Below are positions 1 through 8,330 of a DNA stretch of 32,954 bases, in pieces; position 1 is the stretch's first letter; each line of letters opens with the position of its first letter. Below the pieces are notes generated by a model. That model saw only the letters and a program-made list of their open reading frames with translations, was not told the DNA's origin and did not search any database. Both the position numbers and the translations under genes were made by a program. Origin of the DNA: Fidelibacterota bacterium. GTDB lineage: Bacteria; Pseudomonadota; Alphaproteobacteria; Rhodospirillales; Rhodospirillaceae. The DNA is taken from NCBI GenBank assembly GCA_947476065.1, contig CANJPG010000035.1, positions 1 through 32,954 on the forward strand. The letters are read 5' to 3'.

Positions 1-2880
1 GACACCCAGATCAGCGGCCTCTCGGCCACGCAGTTGAACAGCCTGGGTGCAGACTCTTTCAGCGCGCTGACGTCCACGCAATTGGCGGGCTTCTCGACCA
101 CCCAGGTGAAGGCCATCTCGGCAGCCAACATCGCCCAGCTGACCACCGTGCAGTTCGGCGGGTTCTCCTCGACCCAGGTAGGCGTGCTCACGACAACCCA
201 GGTGAAAGCCCTATCGCCTACGGTCGTCAACGCACTCACCGCCATTCAGCTCAGCGGCATTAGCGCTACGGTCGTGGGCGTGCTCGACGCCAACCAGCTT
301 AACGCGCTCACCACCACCAATATCGCTGGCCTAGCGCAGACGCAGATCGGCGGCCTCAGCTCAACGCAGTTGGGCGCGTTCGACGCAACGCACTTCGGCG
401 CGCTCACATCCGACCAGTTGGGCGGCATGACGGCAACGCAAGTCAAAGGCTTCTCGGTCGATGAGTTGGCGGCACTTTCCACCCATCAGGTCGGCGGCCT
501 CACGTCCACGCAGATGGCTGCCTTCAGCGCGGTCCAGCTGAGTGCGCTGACGCCGACGGTGGTTGCAGCCTTGGCCGATACCCAGATCGACGGCCTCACT
601 GCCACGCAAATCGGCGGTCTCGACAGCGACACCTTCGCCGGCTTCGCCTCCACGCAGCTGACGGGCTTCACCAGCACCCAGGTTAAGGGGTTCTCGGTCG
701 CCGAGATCGATGCGCTGACCGTGGGGCAGGTGAGCGGCTTCGACTCAACCCAACTTGCCGCACTGGCGACGACCCAGGTCGCGGCCCTGACGCTCCCCGC
801 CATTACGTCGCTCACCGCGGGCCAGCTGAGTGGCCTGTTGTCCACGCAAGTTGGTGCGCTGACGCCCGATCAGGTCAACGCGCTGACCACGGCCAACGTC
901 GGCACGCTGACATCCACACAGCTCGACGGTCTGACCTCGACGCAGGTCGCCCAACTCGATGCCACGCATTTCGCCTCGCTGACCTCGGACCAGCTCAACA
1001 GCCTGTCCGTGACCCAGGTCAAGGCGATCACCGCTGCAGACCTCGGCATCATCACGACTGTCCAAGTTGCCGGCCTGCTGTCGACCCAGCTGGCGGCGCT
1101 GTCCACGGCGCAGCTGGAAGCCTTCAGCGCGACCGCCGTGGCTGCGCTCACCGATACCCAGATCAGCGGCCTTTCGGCCACGCAGCTGAGCAGCCTGGGT
1201 GCGGATTCCTTCAGCGCGCTGACGTCCACGCAATTGGCGGGCTTCTCGACCACGCAGATCAAGTCCATTTCCGCCGCCAATATCGCGCAACTGACCACCG
1301 TGCAGTTCGGCGGTTTCTCTTCGACCCAGCTGGGCGTGCTGACGACGACGCAGGTCAAGGCGCTGTCGCCGCCGGTCGTCGAAGCCATGACGGCGGTCCA
1401 GCTCAGCGGTCTGGGCGCAGCCGCTCTGGGTGTGCTCGATCCGGGCCAACTGAATTCGTTGACCACAACCAATATCGCTGCCTTGGCCGCGACCCAGATC
1501 GCCGGCCTCACCTCTACACAGCTGGGTGCGTTCGATACTGTCCGCTTCGGGGCCCTGACCTCCGATCAGCTGGGCGGCATGAACTCCACTCAGATCAAAG
1601 GGTTCTCGGTCGATGAACTGACCTTGCTCTCGACGCGCCAGGTCGGCGGGCTGACCTCGACCCAACTGGGCGTGCTCACCACGGTCCAGCTCAGCGCGCT
1701 GACGCCCACAGTGGTATCGGCCTTGGCCGACACGCAGATCGATGGGCTGACCGCTGCGCAATTGGGCGGCATTGATACCGACAGCTTCGCCGGCTTTACC
1801 TCGAGCCAGCTGACCGGATTTACGACGACCCAGGTCAAGGGCCTGTCCACTGCGTCCGTTGATGCCCTGACGGCGGGCCAGCTGAGCGGCCTCGACTCAA
1901 CCCAACTGGGCGCACTGGCCAGCACGCAGGTCGCTGCCATTACCGCCGCCGTTGTCGCAACGCTGACCGCTGCCCAGGTAAGCGGCTTTGCCTCGACCCA
2001 GGTCGGCGCCCTGACTACGGGGCAGGTGAACGCCCTGACCACCACCAATATCGGCCAGCTGACCTCGGTGCAGCTCGACGGCCTGACGTCTACCCAGGTG
2101 GCCCAACTCGACGCCACGCATTTTGCGGCGCTGACGTCGGACCAGCTCAATAGCTTCTCAAACGTCCAGGTCCAGGCGCTATCCGTCGGCGATCTTTCGG
2201 TACTCACCACCGTGCAGGCGGGCGGCCTGACATCGACCCAGCTCGCCGTCCTCTCGACCGTCCAACTTGGCGCGTTCACGGCTACGGTCTTCAACGCGCT
2301 GACCGACACCCAAATCAGCGGCCTGTCCGCCACGCAGTTCGGCAACCTGAGCCCCGATGTATTCGCCGGCTTCACCTCGACCCAGATGGCGGCCTTCAGC
2401 ACCACCCAGGTCAAGGCGCTCTCGGCGGCCAACCTCGCGGCGTTGACGACAGCTCAGTTCAGCGGCTTCACGTCCACCCAGATCGGCGTGCTGAGCACGA
2501 CTCAAGTCAAAGCCCTGTCGTCGGTAGTTGTTGGATCCCTGACGGCCGCACAGCTCAGCGGCCTTGGCTCCACGGCCGTTGGTGCGCTCGATCCCACGCA
2601 GCTGAATGCCCTGACCACCACCAACATCACGGCGCTCACATACGCTCAGCTCGACGGCCTAACGGCGACGCAGCTGACGGGCCTCGACTCCGGCCAGTTT
2701 GCCGTCATGACCTCCGATCAGCTGGGCAGCTTCACGACGACCCAGGTGAAGGGTCTTTCCGTAGATGCCCTGTCGGTGCTGACGACCGTGCAGCTGGGCG
2801 GCATTACCTCCACGCAGCTAGGGGTGCTGGCCGGCACGCAGCTCAACGCGCTGTCGCCAACCCTGATCGCCAATCTGACC
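1..2880 (+). repeat. Five consecutive 576-bp units (24 octads each) inside the giant gene
   Basis: Units start at 1, 577, 1153, 1729 and 2305, each opening with a DTQIxGL octad; a further DAQIDGF opens at 2881. Each unit divides into 14 octads (336 bp) and 10 octads (240 bp): secondary starts at 337, 913, 1489, 2065 and 2641 also carry a TQI/TQL-xGL octad, and most are soon followed by a D-x-x-[HR]-F-type octad. After 2881 the order changes: starts at 3217, 3553, 3793 and 4033 are spaced 336, 336, 240 and 240 bp. Units 1 and 3 are more alike than 1 and 2, suggesting an additional 1152-bp duplication; 58-101 and 1210-1253 are identical. Confidence 0.85.
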
Positions 2881-4542
2881 GATGCCCAGATCGACGGCTT
2901 CACCTCGGCCCAGATCGGCGCGATCGACCTGGTACCCTTCAGCGGTTTCACCTCGTCACAGCTGACGGGTCTGACGACGACGCAGGTCAAGGGCCTCACC
3001 GGACTGCAGATCGACGGCCTCACGGCCCAGCAGTTCTCGGGCCTGTCCTCGACCCAGCTGGGCGCTTTCTCGGCGACACAGATCAAGGCCCTGGCCGGCG
3101 GCAGCATCGACGCGCTGACCACCACGCAGCTGTCCGGTCTGACCACCACCCAGGTTGCGGCACTGACCTCGATGCAGCTGAACGAGCTGTCGGTCACCAA
3201 CGTCGCCAACCTCAGCGACCCGCAGATCGACGGCCTAACGGTCACCCAGATCGCCAGCCTCGACACCGGGCCGTTCGCCGGATTCACGTCGACCCAGCTC
3301 ACCGGCTTCACGACGACGCAGGTCAAGGCGCTGAACGTCTTCCAGCTCGACGTCATGACCACGGCGCAGTTCAGCGGCCTGACGTCGACGCAGCTCGGCG
3401 TGCTGTCCACCACCCAGGTTAAGGCGCTGACCCCGGCGCTCCTGGAATCGCTGACCGTGACGCAGCTGGGCGGCCTGACGTCGCTGCAAGTAGGGGCCCT
3501 GGCCACGACCCAGGTAAACGCGCTGACCACCACCAGCATCGCGGCACTCACCGATCCGCAAATCGACGGCCTGGCGGCCGCGCAACTTGGCGGCCTCGAC
3601 GGCCTGCCCTTCAAGGGCTTTACCTCGACGCAGCTCACCGGCTTTACGACGACTCAAGTCAAGGCGCTGTCCACCAGCGCACTGGCCGAACTCACGGCGG
3701 CCCAGGTCACCGGCCTCAGCTCCACGGCCATCGGCGTGCTGACCACGACACAGCTCAATGTGCTCACCGCCACCGCCATGGCCGCGCTCAGCGACACGCA
3801 GATCGATGCCATGTCGTCGGGCCAGCTCGGCGGCCTCGATACCACGCGCTTCGGCTCGTTCACCTCGTCGCAGTTCACGGGTCTGACCACCACGCAGCTC
3901 AATGGCTTGACGACCACCCAGTTCGGCGTGCTGTCGGCGGCTCAACTCAGCGGGTTCAGCGCCGACGAAATGGCCGTGCTGGCCCAGACCCAGCTCAATG
4001 CCTTCACACCGGCGATCATCTCGACCCTGGCGGCGACGCAGCTGGGCGGCATGTCCTCGACGCAGCTTGGCCAGCTCGATACCACACACTTCCTCGCGCT
4101 GACCTCGTCCCAGCTCAGCGGCCTGACGAGTACGCAGGTCCAGGGCTTTGCCGCGACTGAACTGGTCCTCATGACCCCGGCGCAATTCTCGGGGCTGACT
4201 TCGACTCAGATGACGGCTTTGACCTCACCGCAGATATCCAGCCTCAACACCACGGATATCGCGGCCATGACTTCGTTCCAGCTGAGCGGGCTGACCTCGA
4301 CGCAAATCGGCGCCCTGACCATGACCCAGGTGGTAGCGCTCACCACGTCGTCCATCGTCGATCTGTCCACCACGCAGATGACGGGCCTCGAGCCGCAGGA
4401 CATCTCGCAGTTCACGCTGACTCAGATCCCGGCTTTCGAGACCACCGATCTGTCCGTGCTCAACAGCACGCAGATCGCCGCCTTCACATCGACCCAGCTG
4501 GGCGTGATGTCCTCGACTCAGCTCAACGCGATTGGGATGTAG
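1..4542 (+). CDS. Giant octapeptide-repeat protein (3' part; start lies outside the window)
   Basis: The frame is open from base 1 to a TAG at 4540-4542, giving 1513 visible residues. They read as 189 consecutive octads with no insertion or deletion. In the phase that starts at base 1 the consensus is [STDA]-T-Q-[LIV]-x-[GA]-[LF]-[ST], for example STQLGAFD or TTQVKALS. The sequence is rich in T, S, Q, A, L and G. Lysine is found mostly in QVKAL or QVKGF octads, and I see no Cys or Trp. The phase at the end (STQLNAIG then a last Met) matches the phase at the start. Similar TTxQIAAL-type repeats occur in large, probably exported proteins of Proteobacteria, usually without known function. No signal peptide, anchor or catalytic domain is visible, and the C-terminus is still repeat. 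A surface or secreted structural role is a guess. The stop overlaps the convergent transporter gene by 20 bases. Confidence 0.9.
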   Translation, partial: DTQISGLSATQLNSLGADSFSALTSTQLAGFSTTQVKAISAANIAQLTTVQFGGFSSTQVGVLTTTQVKALSPTVVNALTAIQLSGISATVVGVLDANQLNALTTTNIAGLAQTQIGGLSSTQLGAFDATHFGALTSDQLGGMTATQVKGFSVDELAALSTHQVGGLTSTQMAAFSAVQLSALTPTVVAALADTQIDGLTATQIGGLDSDTFAGFASTQLTGFTSTQVKGFSVAEIDALTVGQVSGFDSTQLAALATTQVAALTLPAITSLTAGQLSGLLSTQVGALTPDQVNALTTANVGTLTSTQLDGLTSTQVAQLDATHFASLTSDQLNSLSVTQVKAITAADLGIITTVQVAGLLSTQLAALSTAQLEAFSATAVAALTDTQISGLSATQLSSLGADSFSALTSTQLAGFSTTQIKSISAANIAQLTTVQFGGFSSTQLGVLTTTQVKALSPPVVEAMTAVQLSGLGAAALGVLDPGQLNSLTTTNIAALAATQIAGLTSTQLGAFDTVRFGALTSDQLGGMNSTQIKGFSVDELTLLSTRQVGGLTSTQLGVLTTVQLSALTPTVVSALADTQIDGLTAAQLGGIDTDSFAGFTSSQLTGFTTTQVKGLSTASVDALTAGQLSGLDSTQLGALASTQVAAITAAVVATLTAAQVSGFASTQVGALTTGQVNALTTTNIGQLTSVQLDGLTSTQVAQLDATHFAALTSDQLNSFSNVQVQALSVGDLSVLTTVQAGGLTSTQLAVLSTVQLGAFTATVFNALTDTQISGLSATQFGNLSPDVFAGFTSTQMAAFSTTQVKALSAANLAALTTAQFSGFTSTQIGVLSTTQVKALSSVVVGSLTAAQLSGLGSTAVGALDPTQLNALTTTNITALTYAQLDGLTATQLTGLDSGQFAVMTSDQLGSFTTTQVKGLSVDALSVLTTVQLGGITSTQLGVLAGTQLNALSPTLIANLTDAQIDGFTSAQIGAIDLVPFSGFTSSQLTGLTTTQVKGLTGLQIDGLTAQQFSGLSSTQLGAFSATQIKALAGGSIDALTTTQLSGLTTTQVAALTSMQLNELSVTNVANLSDPQIDGLTVTQIASLDTGPFAGFTSTQLTGFTTTQVKALNVFQLDVMTTAQFSGLTSTQLGVLSTTQVKALTPALLESLTVTQLGGLTSLQVGALATTQVNALTTTSIAALTDPQIDGLAAAQLGGLDGLPFKGFTSTQLTGFTTTQVKALSTSALAELTAAQVTGLSSTAIGVLTTTQLNVLTATAMAALSDTQIDAMSSGQLGGLDTTRFGSFTSSQFTGLTTTQLNGLTTTQFGVLSAAQLSGFSADEMAVLAQTQLNAFTPAIISTLAATQLGGMSSTQLGQLDTTHFLALTSSQLSGLTSTQVQGFAATELVLMTPAQFSGLTSTQMTALTSPQISSLNTTDIAAMTSFQLSGLTSTQIGALTMTQVVALTTSSIVDLSTTQMTGLEPQDISQFTLTQIPAFETTDLSVLNSTQIAAFTSTQLGVMSSTQLNAIGM

Positions 4543-5458
4543 GGCTTCGGGACTTCAGCGCCCGCAAGGGCCTGCCGTCGATGAACGCCAATCCGATGCC
4601 GATCACCGCCATGCCGGCAATATGCGCCGGTTGCAGCTGTTCGCCGAGGAACACGGCGCCCAGGATGATGGCGGTAATGGGGTTGAGGAAGGTCACCAAG
4701 CCGACGTTGGTCGCACCGGCCGTGGCCAGGATATGGAAATACAGCACGTAGGCCACGCCCGAGCAGAACACCACCAGCACCGCCATGGCGGCGAGCACGT
4801 CGTTTGATGGCATCGCCAGCGCCCACGGGCGGTCAGTCGCCAGCATTATGGGCACCAGGATGATGCTGGCCGTGGTCAATTGCGCGGTAGCCGCTGCCAG
4901 GGGCGGTACGCCCGCGAAGCGCCGGCCGTAGACCGCGGCAAAGGCATAGGACAGGGAGGCCACGAGACAGGCCAGCTGTGCCAAAACATTCCCGCTGAAG
5001 ACCGAGTCAAATTCGCTGCCGATCATCGCGGCGACGCCAAGCAGGCCAATCGCGGCGCCGGCGATATGGCCCGGCGTCATTTTCTCATCGCGGGTCAGCA
5101 CATGGGCCACGACCACCGTGAACAGCGGCGTCGTGGCGTTGAGGATCGAAGCCAGCCCGCCAGTGATATGCGTCTGACTCCAAGCAAACAGGCAGAAAGG
5201 GATGACGTTGTTGAGCACGCCCAGCCAGGCGAATCCCAGCCATGCGCGTCCGCGCGGCATGTCAACACCGCGCGCCCGCGCGAATGCATATAAGAGAATA
5301 GCCGCCAGATTCAACCGCACGGTAACCAGCGTAATCGGCGGCAGTTCCTTGATCGCAACGCCGATAAAGAAAAACGAGCCGCCCCACAAGACGCCTAGCG
5401 CCAACAGCGCTGCCCATTGTAGCGGCGTCATGGATTGATTGATTTGCGGCGGCATCAT
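4523..5458 (-). CDS. EamA/DMT-family transporter
   Basis: This 311-residue integral membrane protein has about ten hydrophobic segments in two EamA halves, the usual size and layout of drug/metabolite-transporter superfamily permeases. The segment near residues 15-33 (ALLALGVLWGGSFFFIGVA) is a typical first EamA helix. A second-half signature (TNVGLVTFLNPITAIILG) appears near residues 245-262. The substrate cannot be read from sequence; family members export amino acids or other small metabolites across the inner membrane. The ATG at 5458 has a GGAG ribosome site about eight bases upstream. The gene ends inside the 3' end of the convergent repeat gene. The EF-G-like gene lies 46 bases upstream on the same strand, so co-transcription is possible. 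Confidence 0.88.
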   Translation of the reverse strand: MMPPQINQSMTPLQWAALLALGVLWGGSFFFIGVAIKELPPITLVTVRLNLAAILLYAFARARGVDMPRGRAWLGFAWLGVLNNVIPFCLFAWSQTHITGGLASILNATTPLFTVVVAHVLTRDEKMTPGHIAGAAIGLLGVAAMIGSEFDSVFSGNVLAQLACLVASLSYAFAAVYGRRFAGVPPLAAATAQLTTASIILVPIMLATDRPWALAMPSNDVLAAMAVLVVFCSGVAYVLYFHILATAGATNVGLVTFLNPITAIILGAVFLGEQLQPAHIAGMAVIGIGLAFIDGRPLRALKSRSPTSQSR

Positions 5459-5504
5459 CGGCTCCGGGTGAGGGCTCAGCCTACCCGAAGCCGCGATTAT
5501 TGTC

Positions 5505-7541
5505 CTAGTGGGCCAGCGCCTGCTTTCTCTGCTGGGTGACTTTTTCGGCGTCGCGGCCGATCAGCTCCTGATAATGGCTGAACTTGTGATCGAAAGTGCC
5601 GATGCCTTGCGAGATCGAGCGGATCTCGGTGATCAGGGTCTGCATCTCGCTCTCAGGCATGTTGACCTGGATGACCTCCCAGCCGTCCCAGCCTTCGCGG
5701 GCATTGAAGCCCAGGATTTGGGCGCGGTGCTGGGTGACGGCGCGCTGCACCTTCGATGTGAACTCGGTGGGCACATAAATGTTTACCTCGCAGATCGGCT
5801 CCAGCAGCACCGGCTCGCACTGTGGCAGACCCTCGGTGAGCGCCTGGCGGGCGGCGGTCCTGAAGGCCTGGTCCGAGCTGTCGACGCTGTGATATTGGCC
5901 GTCGAACAGTTTCACGTTCAAGTCCACCACCGGGAATCCCAGGGGTCCCTGGGCGATGTTGTCGCGCAGGCCGGCTTCGACGCCGGGGATGAAGTTGCGC
6001 GGCACCACACCGCCGACGATGGCGTCAGTGAAGGTGAATCCCTGGCCGCGGGGCAGGGGATTGATCTCCACCTTGATGTCGGCGAACTGCCCGTGCCCGC
6101 CCGACTGCCTCTTATGCCGCGCGTGCTGGATGACGGCCTTGCGGATGGTCTCGCGGTAAGGCACCTGCGGCGTTCGGGTGTCGATCACCAGATCGAACTT
6201 GCGCTTCACCCGGTCCAGCGCGATTTGCAACTGGATATCGCCCTGGCCGCGCAGCAGCATCTCGGCGGTCTCGGCCACATGCTGCAGCGACAGGGACGGG
6301 TCCTCTTCACAGATTTTACGCAAGGATTCACCCAGCTTGACGTCGTCCTTGCGGTCCTTGGCCATGACCGCGACGGTGTACAGCGCCGTGGGACCCGTGG
6401 GCCATGTTTGCGGCTCCACGACACCGTCGGCGGTGAGGATGCTGCCCGCGTGTCCGGCCTCGAGTTTTGTCACGGCGACAACGTTGCCGGCGCTGACGTT
6501 GTGTACTTTGGCTTTGCCGAGTTTCGGCTCGGCGCCGTCCTGCATATTGCTGATGCGCACACCGGCCAGCGTATCGCCGTCCTTCAGCGCGCCGCGCCAC
6601 ACCCTGATCAGCGACAGCTTGCCGATATGTGGGGCGTAATCGACCTTGTAGATCTGCGCCGCCAAAGGAACATCGGGAATGCCCAGCCGCTCGGCGGTTT
6701 TGGCGGCGCTCGGCACCTCGTGGCGCAGCAGCTTCATCAGCCGGCGCACGCCATGTTCATGCTCGGCCGCGCCGATCAGCACCGGCACGATCAAATCCTC
6801 TTGCAGATCCTTGGTCAGCTGCCGGTAAACCTCGTTTTTGTCCGGCACGATGTCTTCCAGCAACTTTTCCAGGAGGGCGTCATCGAAGTCCGACAGCTTC
6901 TCGATCAGTTCGCGGCGCGAGTCCGGAACACTTTCGTCGGAGAACTTGTCGATGGGAATGCGTTCGGACGGCTTGTCGAGTTCGTAGTGATAGGCGCGCT
7001 CGGCCACCAGATCGACATAGCCGGTGATCTTGGCGCCCCGCACCAGCGGGATGTGCCGCAACACCAGGGGCCGCGCCGATTGACGCTGGGCCGATGTTAG
7101 CAGATCACGCACCGGACCGCTGGTGGTGTCCATTTTGTTGATGAACAGAATGTGGGGAATCTTGTGGTCATCAAGAAAGCGGAAGATGGGCCCGAGCGCA
7201 AGCATGCGGTCGGCGTCGGGATCGGTGACGACGATGACGGTATCGGCGGTCATCATGCCTTGGCGCGCTTCCTGGCTGAGATCAACCGCGCCCGGGCAAT
7301 CCAGCGCCACCCACTCGTCACCCAGATAGGAGAACCGCGCCGGCGTCAGCTGCGTCGACATTTGCCGCGCGCGGGCTTCCGGACTGGCGTCGCCCACCGT
7401 CGTACCGTTGCTGATGCGGCCCTTCTTGGACATGGCGCCCGCCGCCAGCATCATACTTTCCAGCAGCGTCGTTTTGCCGCTCGACTGCGGGCCGACCAGG
7501 GCGATACATCTTGTACCCTTCGCGCTCTTTGCCTCTGTCAT
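5505..7541 (-). CDS. Elongation factor G-like GTPase (FusA2-type)
   Basis: The 678-residue protein has the EF-G domain order: GTPase domain, beta-barrel domain II, domains III and IV (with GGHGQFADIKVEI and GVVPRNFIPGVEAG) and a C-terminal EF-G domain V. The P-loop is GPQSSGKTT near residues 17-25, G3 is DCPGAVD and G4 is NKMD. The catalytic His of ordinary EF-G (DxPGH) is replaced by Ala. Together with the non-standard P-loop, this places it in the EF-G-like branch found beside true FusA in many alphaproteobacteria, whose cellular role is not well defined. It is therefore probably not the housekeeping translocase. The ATG at 7541 has a very strong GGGAGGAG site. A terminator-like hairpin ends about 25 bases upstream of the start. 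Confidence 0.9.
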   Translation of the reverse strand: MTEAKSAKGTRCIALVGPQSSGKTTLLESMMLAAGAMSKKGRISNGTTVGDASPEARARQMSTQLTPARFSYLGDEWVALDCPGAVDLSQEARQGMMTADTVIVVTDPDADRMLALGPIFRFLDDHKIPHILFINKMDTTSGPVRDLLTSAQRQSARPLVLRHIPLVRGAKITGYVDLVAERAYHYELDKPSERIPIDKFSDESVPDSRRELIEKLSDFDDALLEKLLEDIVPDKNEVYRQLTKDLQEDLIVPVLIGAAEHEHGVRRLMKLLRHEVPSAAKTAERLGIPDVPLAAQIYKVDYAPHIGKLSLIRVWRGALKDGDTLAGVRISNMQDGAEPKLGKAKVHNVSAGNVVAVTKLEAGHAGSILTADGVVEPQTWPTGPTALYTVAVMAKDRKDDVKLGESLRKICEEDPSLSLQHVAETAEMLLRGQGDIQLQIALDRVKRKFDLVIDTRTPQVPYRETIRKAVIQHARHKRQSGGHGQFADIKVEINPLPRGQGFTFTDAIVGGVVPRNFIPGVEAGLRDNIAQGPLGFPVVDLNVKLFDGQYHSVDSSDQAFRTAARQALTEGLPQCEPVLLEPICEVNIYVPTEFTSKVQRAVTQHRAQILGFNAREGWDGWEVIQVNMPESEMQTLITEIRSISQGIGTFDHKFSHYQELIGRDAEKVTQQRKQALAH

Positions 7542-7564
7542 GGGGTCTCCTCCCTCTTATTTTG

Positions 7565-7594
7565 AAAACAAAAAAGGAGCCCTAAGGGCTCCTT
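7565..7594 (-). terminator. Intrinsic terminator or attenuator ahead of the EF-G-like gene
   Basis: On the minus strand a nine-base perfect stem (7594-7586 pairing with 7582-7574) has a TTA loop and runs straight into TTTTTG and more T's. On the plus strand the hairpin is preceded by A's and is not followed by a T run, so it acts on minus-strand transcripts. It lies between a short minus-strand reading frame and the EF-G-like start at 7541. Confidence 0.8.
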
Positions 7595-7722
7595 GCATCT
7601 CCTCGGTCTACTGTTTCGCCGGTGACGGCGGCAGCGGCATTGTCGGCGATAACGGGTGCGCTGAGGGGCGTCCGGGTCTGTGCCGGGCGAGGCGGTTTTT
7701 GGAACATCTCGACTTGCGTCAT
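7582..7722 (-). CDS. Possible 46-residue small or leader protein upstream of the EF-G-like gene
   Basis: The minus-strand frame from the ATG at 7722 encodes MTQVEMFQKPPRPAQTRTPL and continues to GDARSP. It is preceded by AGGGA three bases from the ATG, which is rather close. A GTG at 7767 would extend it to 61 residues. The stop TAG (7584-7582) falls in the loop and first stem base of the terminator. I recognise no family; the product is hydrophilic and Ala/Pro-rich, without a signal peptide or membrane segment. It could be a real small protein, a leader peptide controlling termination, or chance coding inside a small RNA. Confidence 0.35.
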   Translation of the reverse strand: MTQVEMFQKPPRPAQTRTPLSAPVIADNAAAAVTGETVDRGDARSP

Positions 7723-7770
7723 CTGTCCCTGCCGATTGCGGGCCGCTGCAGCAGCGGCGTGCGTCACGAC

Positions 7771-7798
7771 ATCTTAGCAAATGGCGGCTGCCGGTCCA
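7771..7798 (-). promoter_or_regulatory. Possible promoter for the leader transcript
   Basis: Read on the minus strand, TGGACC (7798-7793) and TAAGAT (7776-7771) are separated by 16 bases. Each matches four of six sigma-70 consensus positions. Transcription would begin near 7764 and give a leader of about 190 bases ending at the hairpin at 7594-7574. The match is only moderate. Confidence 0.3.
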
Positions 7799-7919
7799 GT
7801 TACGTCGGGGTGCAGCGTGTTTTATTGCACCGCGAAATCTCTTTTGATTTCAATGCCTCTGTAACCCGAAGTTTTGCTACACTCGCTCTGCACCTGGGGA
7901 ATTGGGAGTCACCGCCGCC

Positions 7920-8330
7920 ATGATACGACTTTTGCGCACAGCCACCTTGTTGCTGGTGCTCGGCGTTACAGGGCCAGCCTCTTCCGGACAGGCGGTCATC
8001 AAGCCCTACGGCATGCCGATCCCGTCGTTCTTTTTCCCGGCCGCCGAGCAGCGCGCCCGCGAGGCTTGCGCGCAAGAGCGGCCCGAGTGCCGTGCAAGCG
8101 TGCGCGCCGACATGGAACAGGAGATGGCGATCTCGTTGGTGATCCCTTGGGTGATATTGGGGGTCGGCATTCTCATTGTGCTGCTCTACCTTCGCAAACA
8201 GGAGAAGGCCAAGCAGAAGGCCCGCATGGCCGCCCGTCAGCACCACGACCCCGCCGCGTTCCGCAAGCTCGACCGCGAAAAGGAAGAGCGCAAACGCGGC
8301 GATGATGACGACGACGATCAGCTGGATTAG
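7920..8330 (+). CDS. Small single-pass membrane protein of unknown function
   Basis: This 136-residue protein begins with a signal-like segment (MIRLLRTATLLLVLGVTG, probable cleavage near residue 23). It then has a short domain with two Cys (ACAQERPEC), a transmembrane helix near residues 71-92 (ISLVIPWVILGVGILIVLLY), a basic stretch rich in K, R, A and Q, and an acidic tail of six Asp. The two cysteines in the putative periplasmic loop could form a disulfide. I recognise no family. The ATG at 7920 has GGGAG eleven bases upstream and is preferred to an in-frame TTG at 7902. The stop overlaps the convergent esterase stop by four bases. Confidence 0.75.
   Translation: MIRLLRTATLLLVLGVTGPASSGQAVIKPYGMPIPSFFFPAAEQRAREACAQERPECRASVRADMEQEMAISLVIPWVILGVGILIVLLYLRKQEKAKQKARMAARQHHDPAAFRKLDREKEERKRGDDDDDDQLD

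Noticed and set aside
246-4415. Long minus-strand frames opposite the repeat gene (for example 745-1761 and 3235-4185)
   Set aside because: The 24-bp period is a multiple of three, so any frame lacking stops in one unit stays open across all. Their translations are Arg/Gln/Gly- or Ser/Val/Cys-rich and have no ribosome sites.
1-4542. CRISPR array or RTX calcium-binding repeats
   Set aside because: The units are contiguous coding repeats without spacers, and the residues do not fit GGxGxDxUx nonapeptides.
5508-7100. 530-codon plus-strand frame opposite the EF-G-like gene
   Set aside because: It is antisense to a clear conserved protein; its translation has no recognisable domains.
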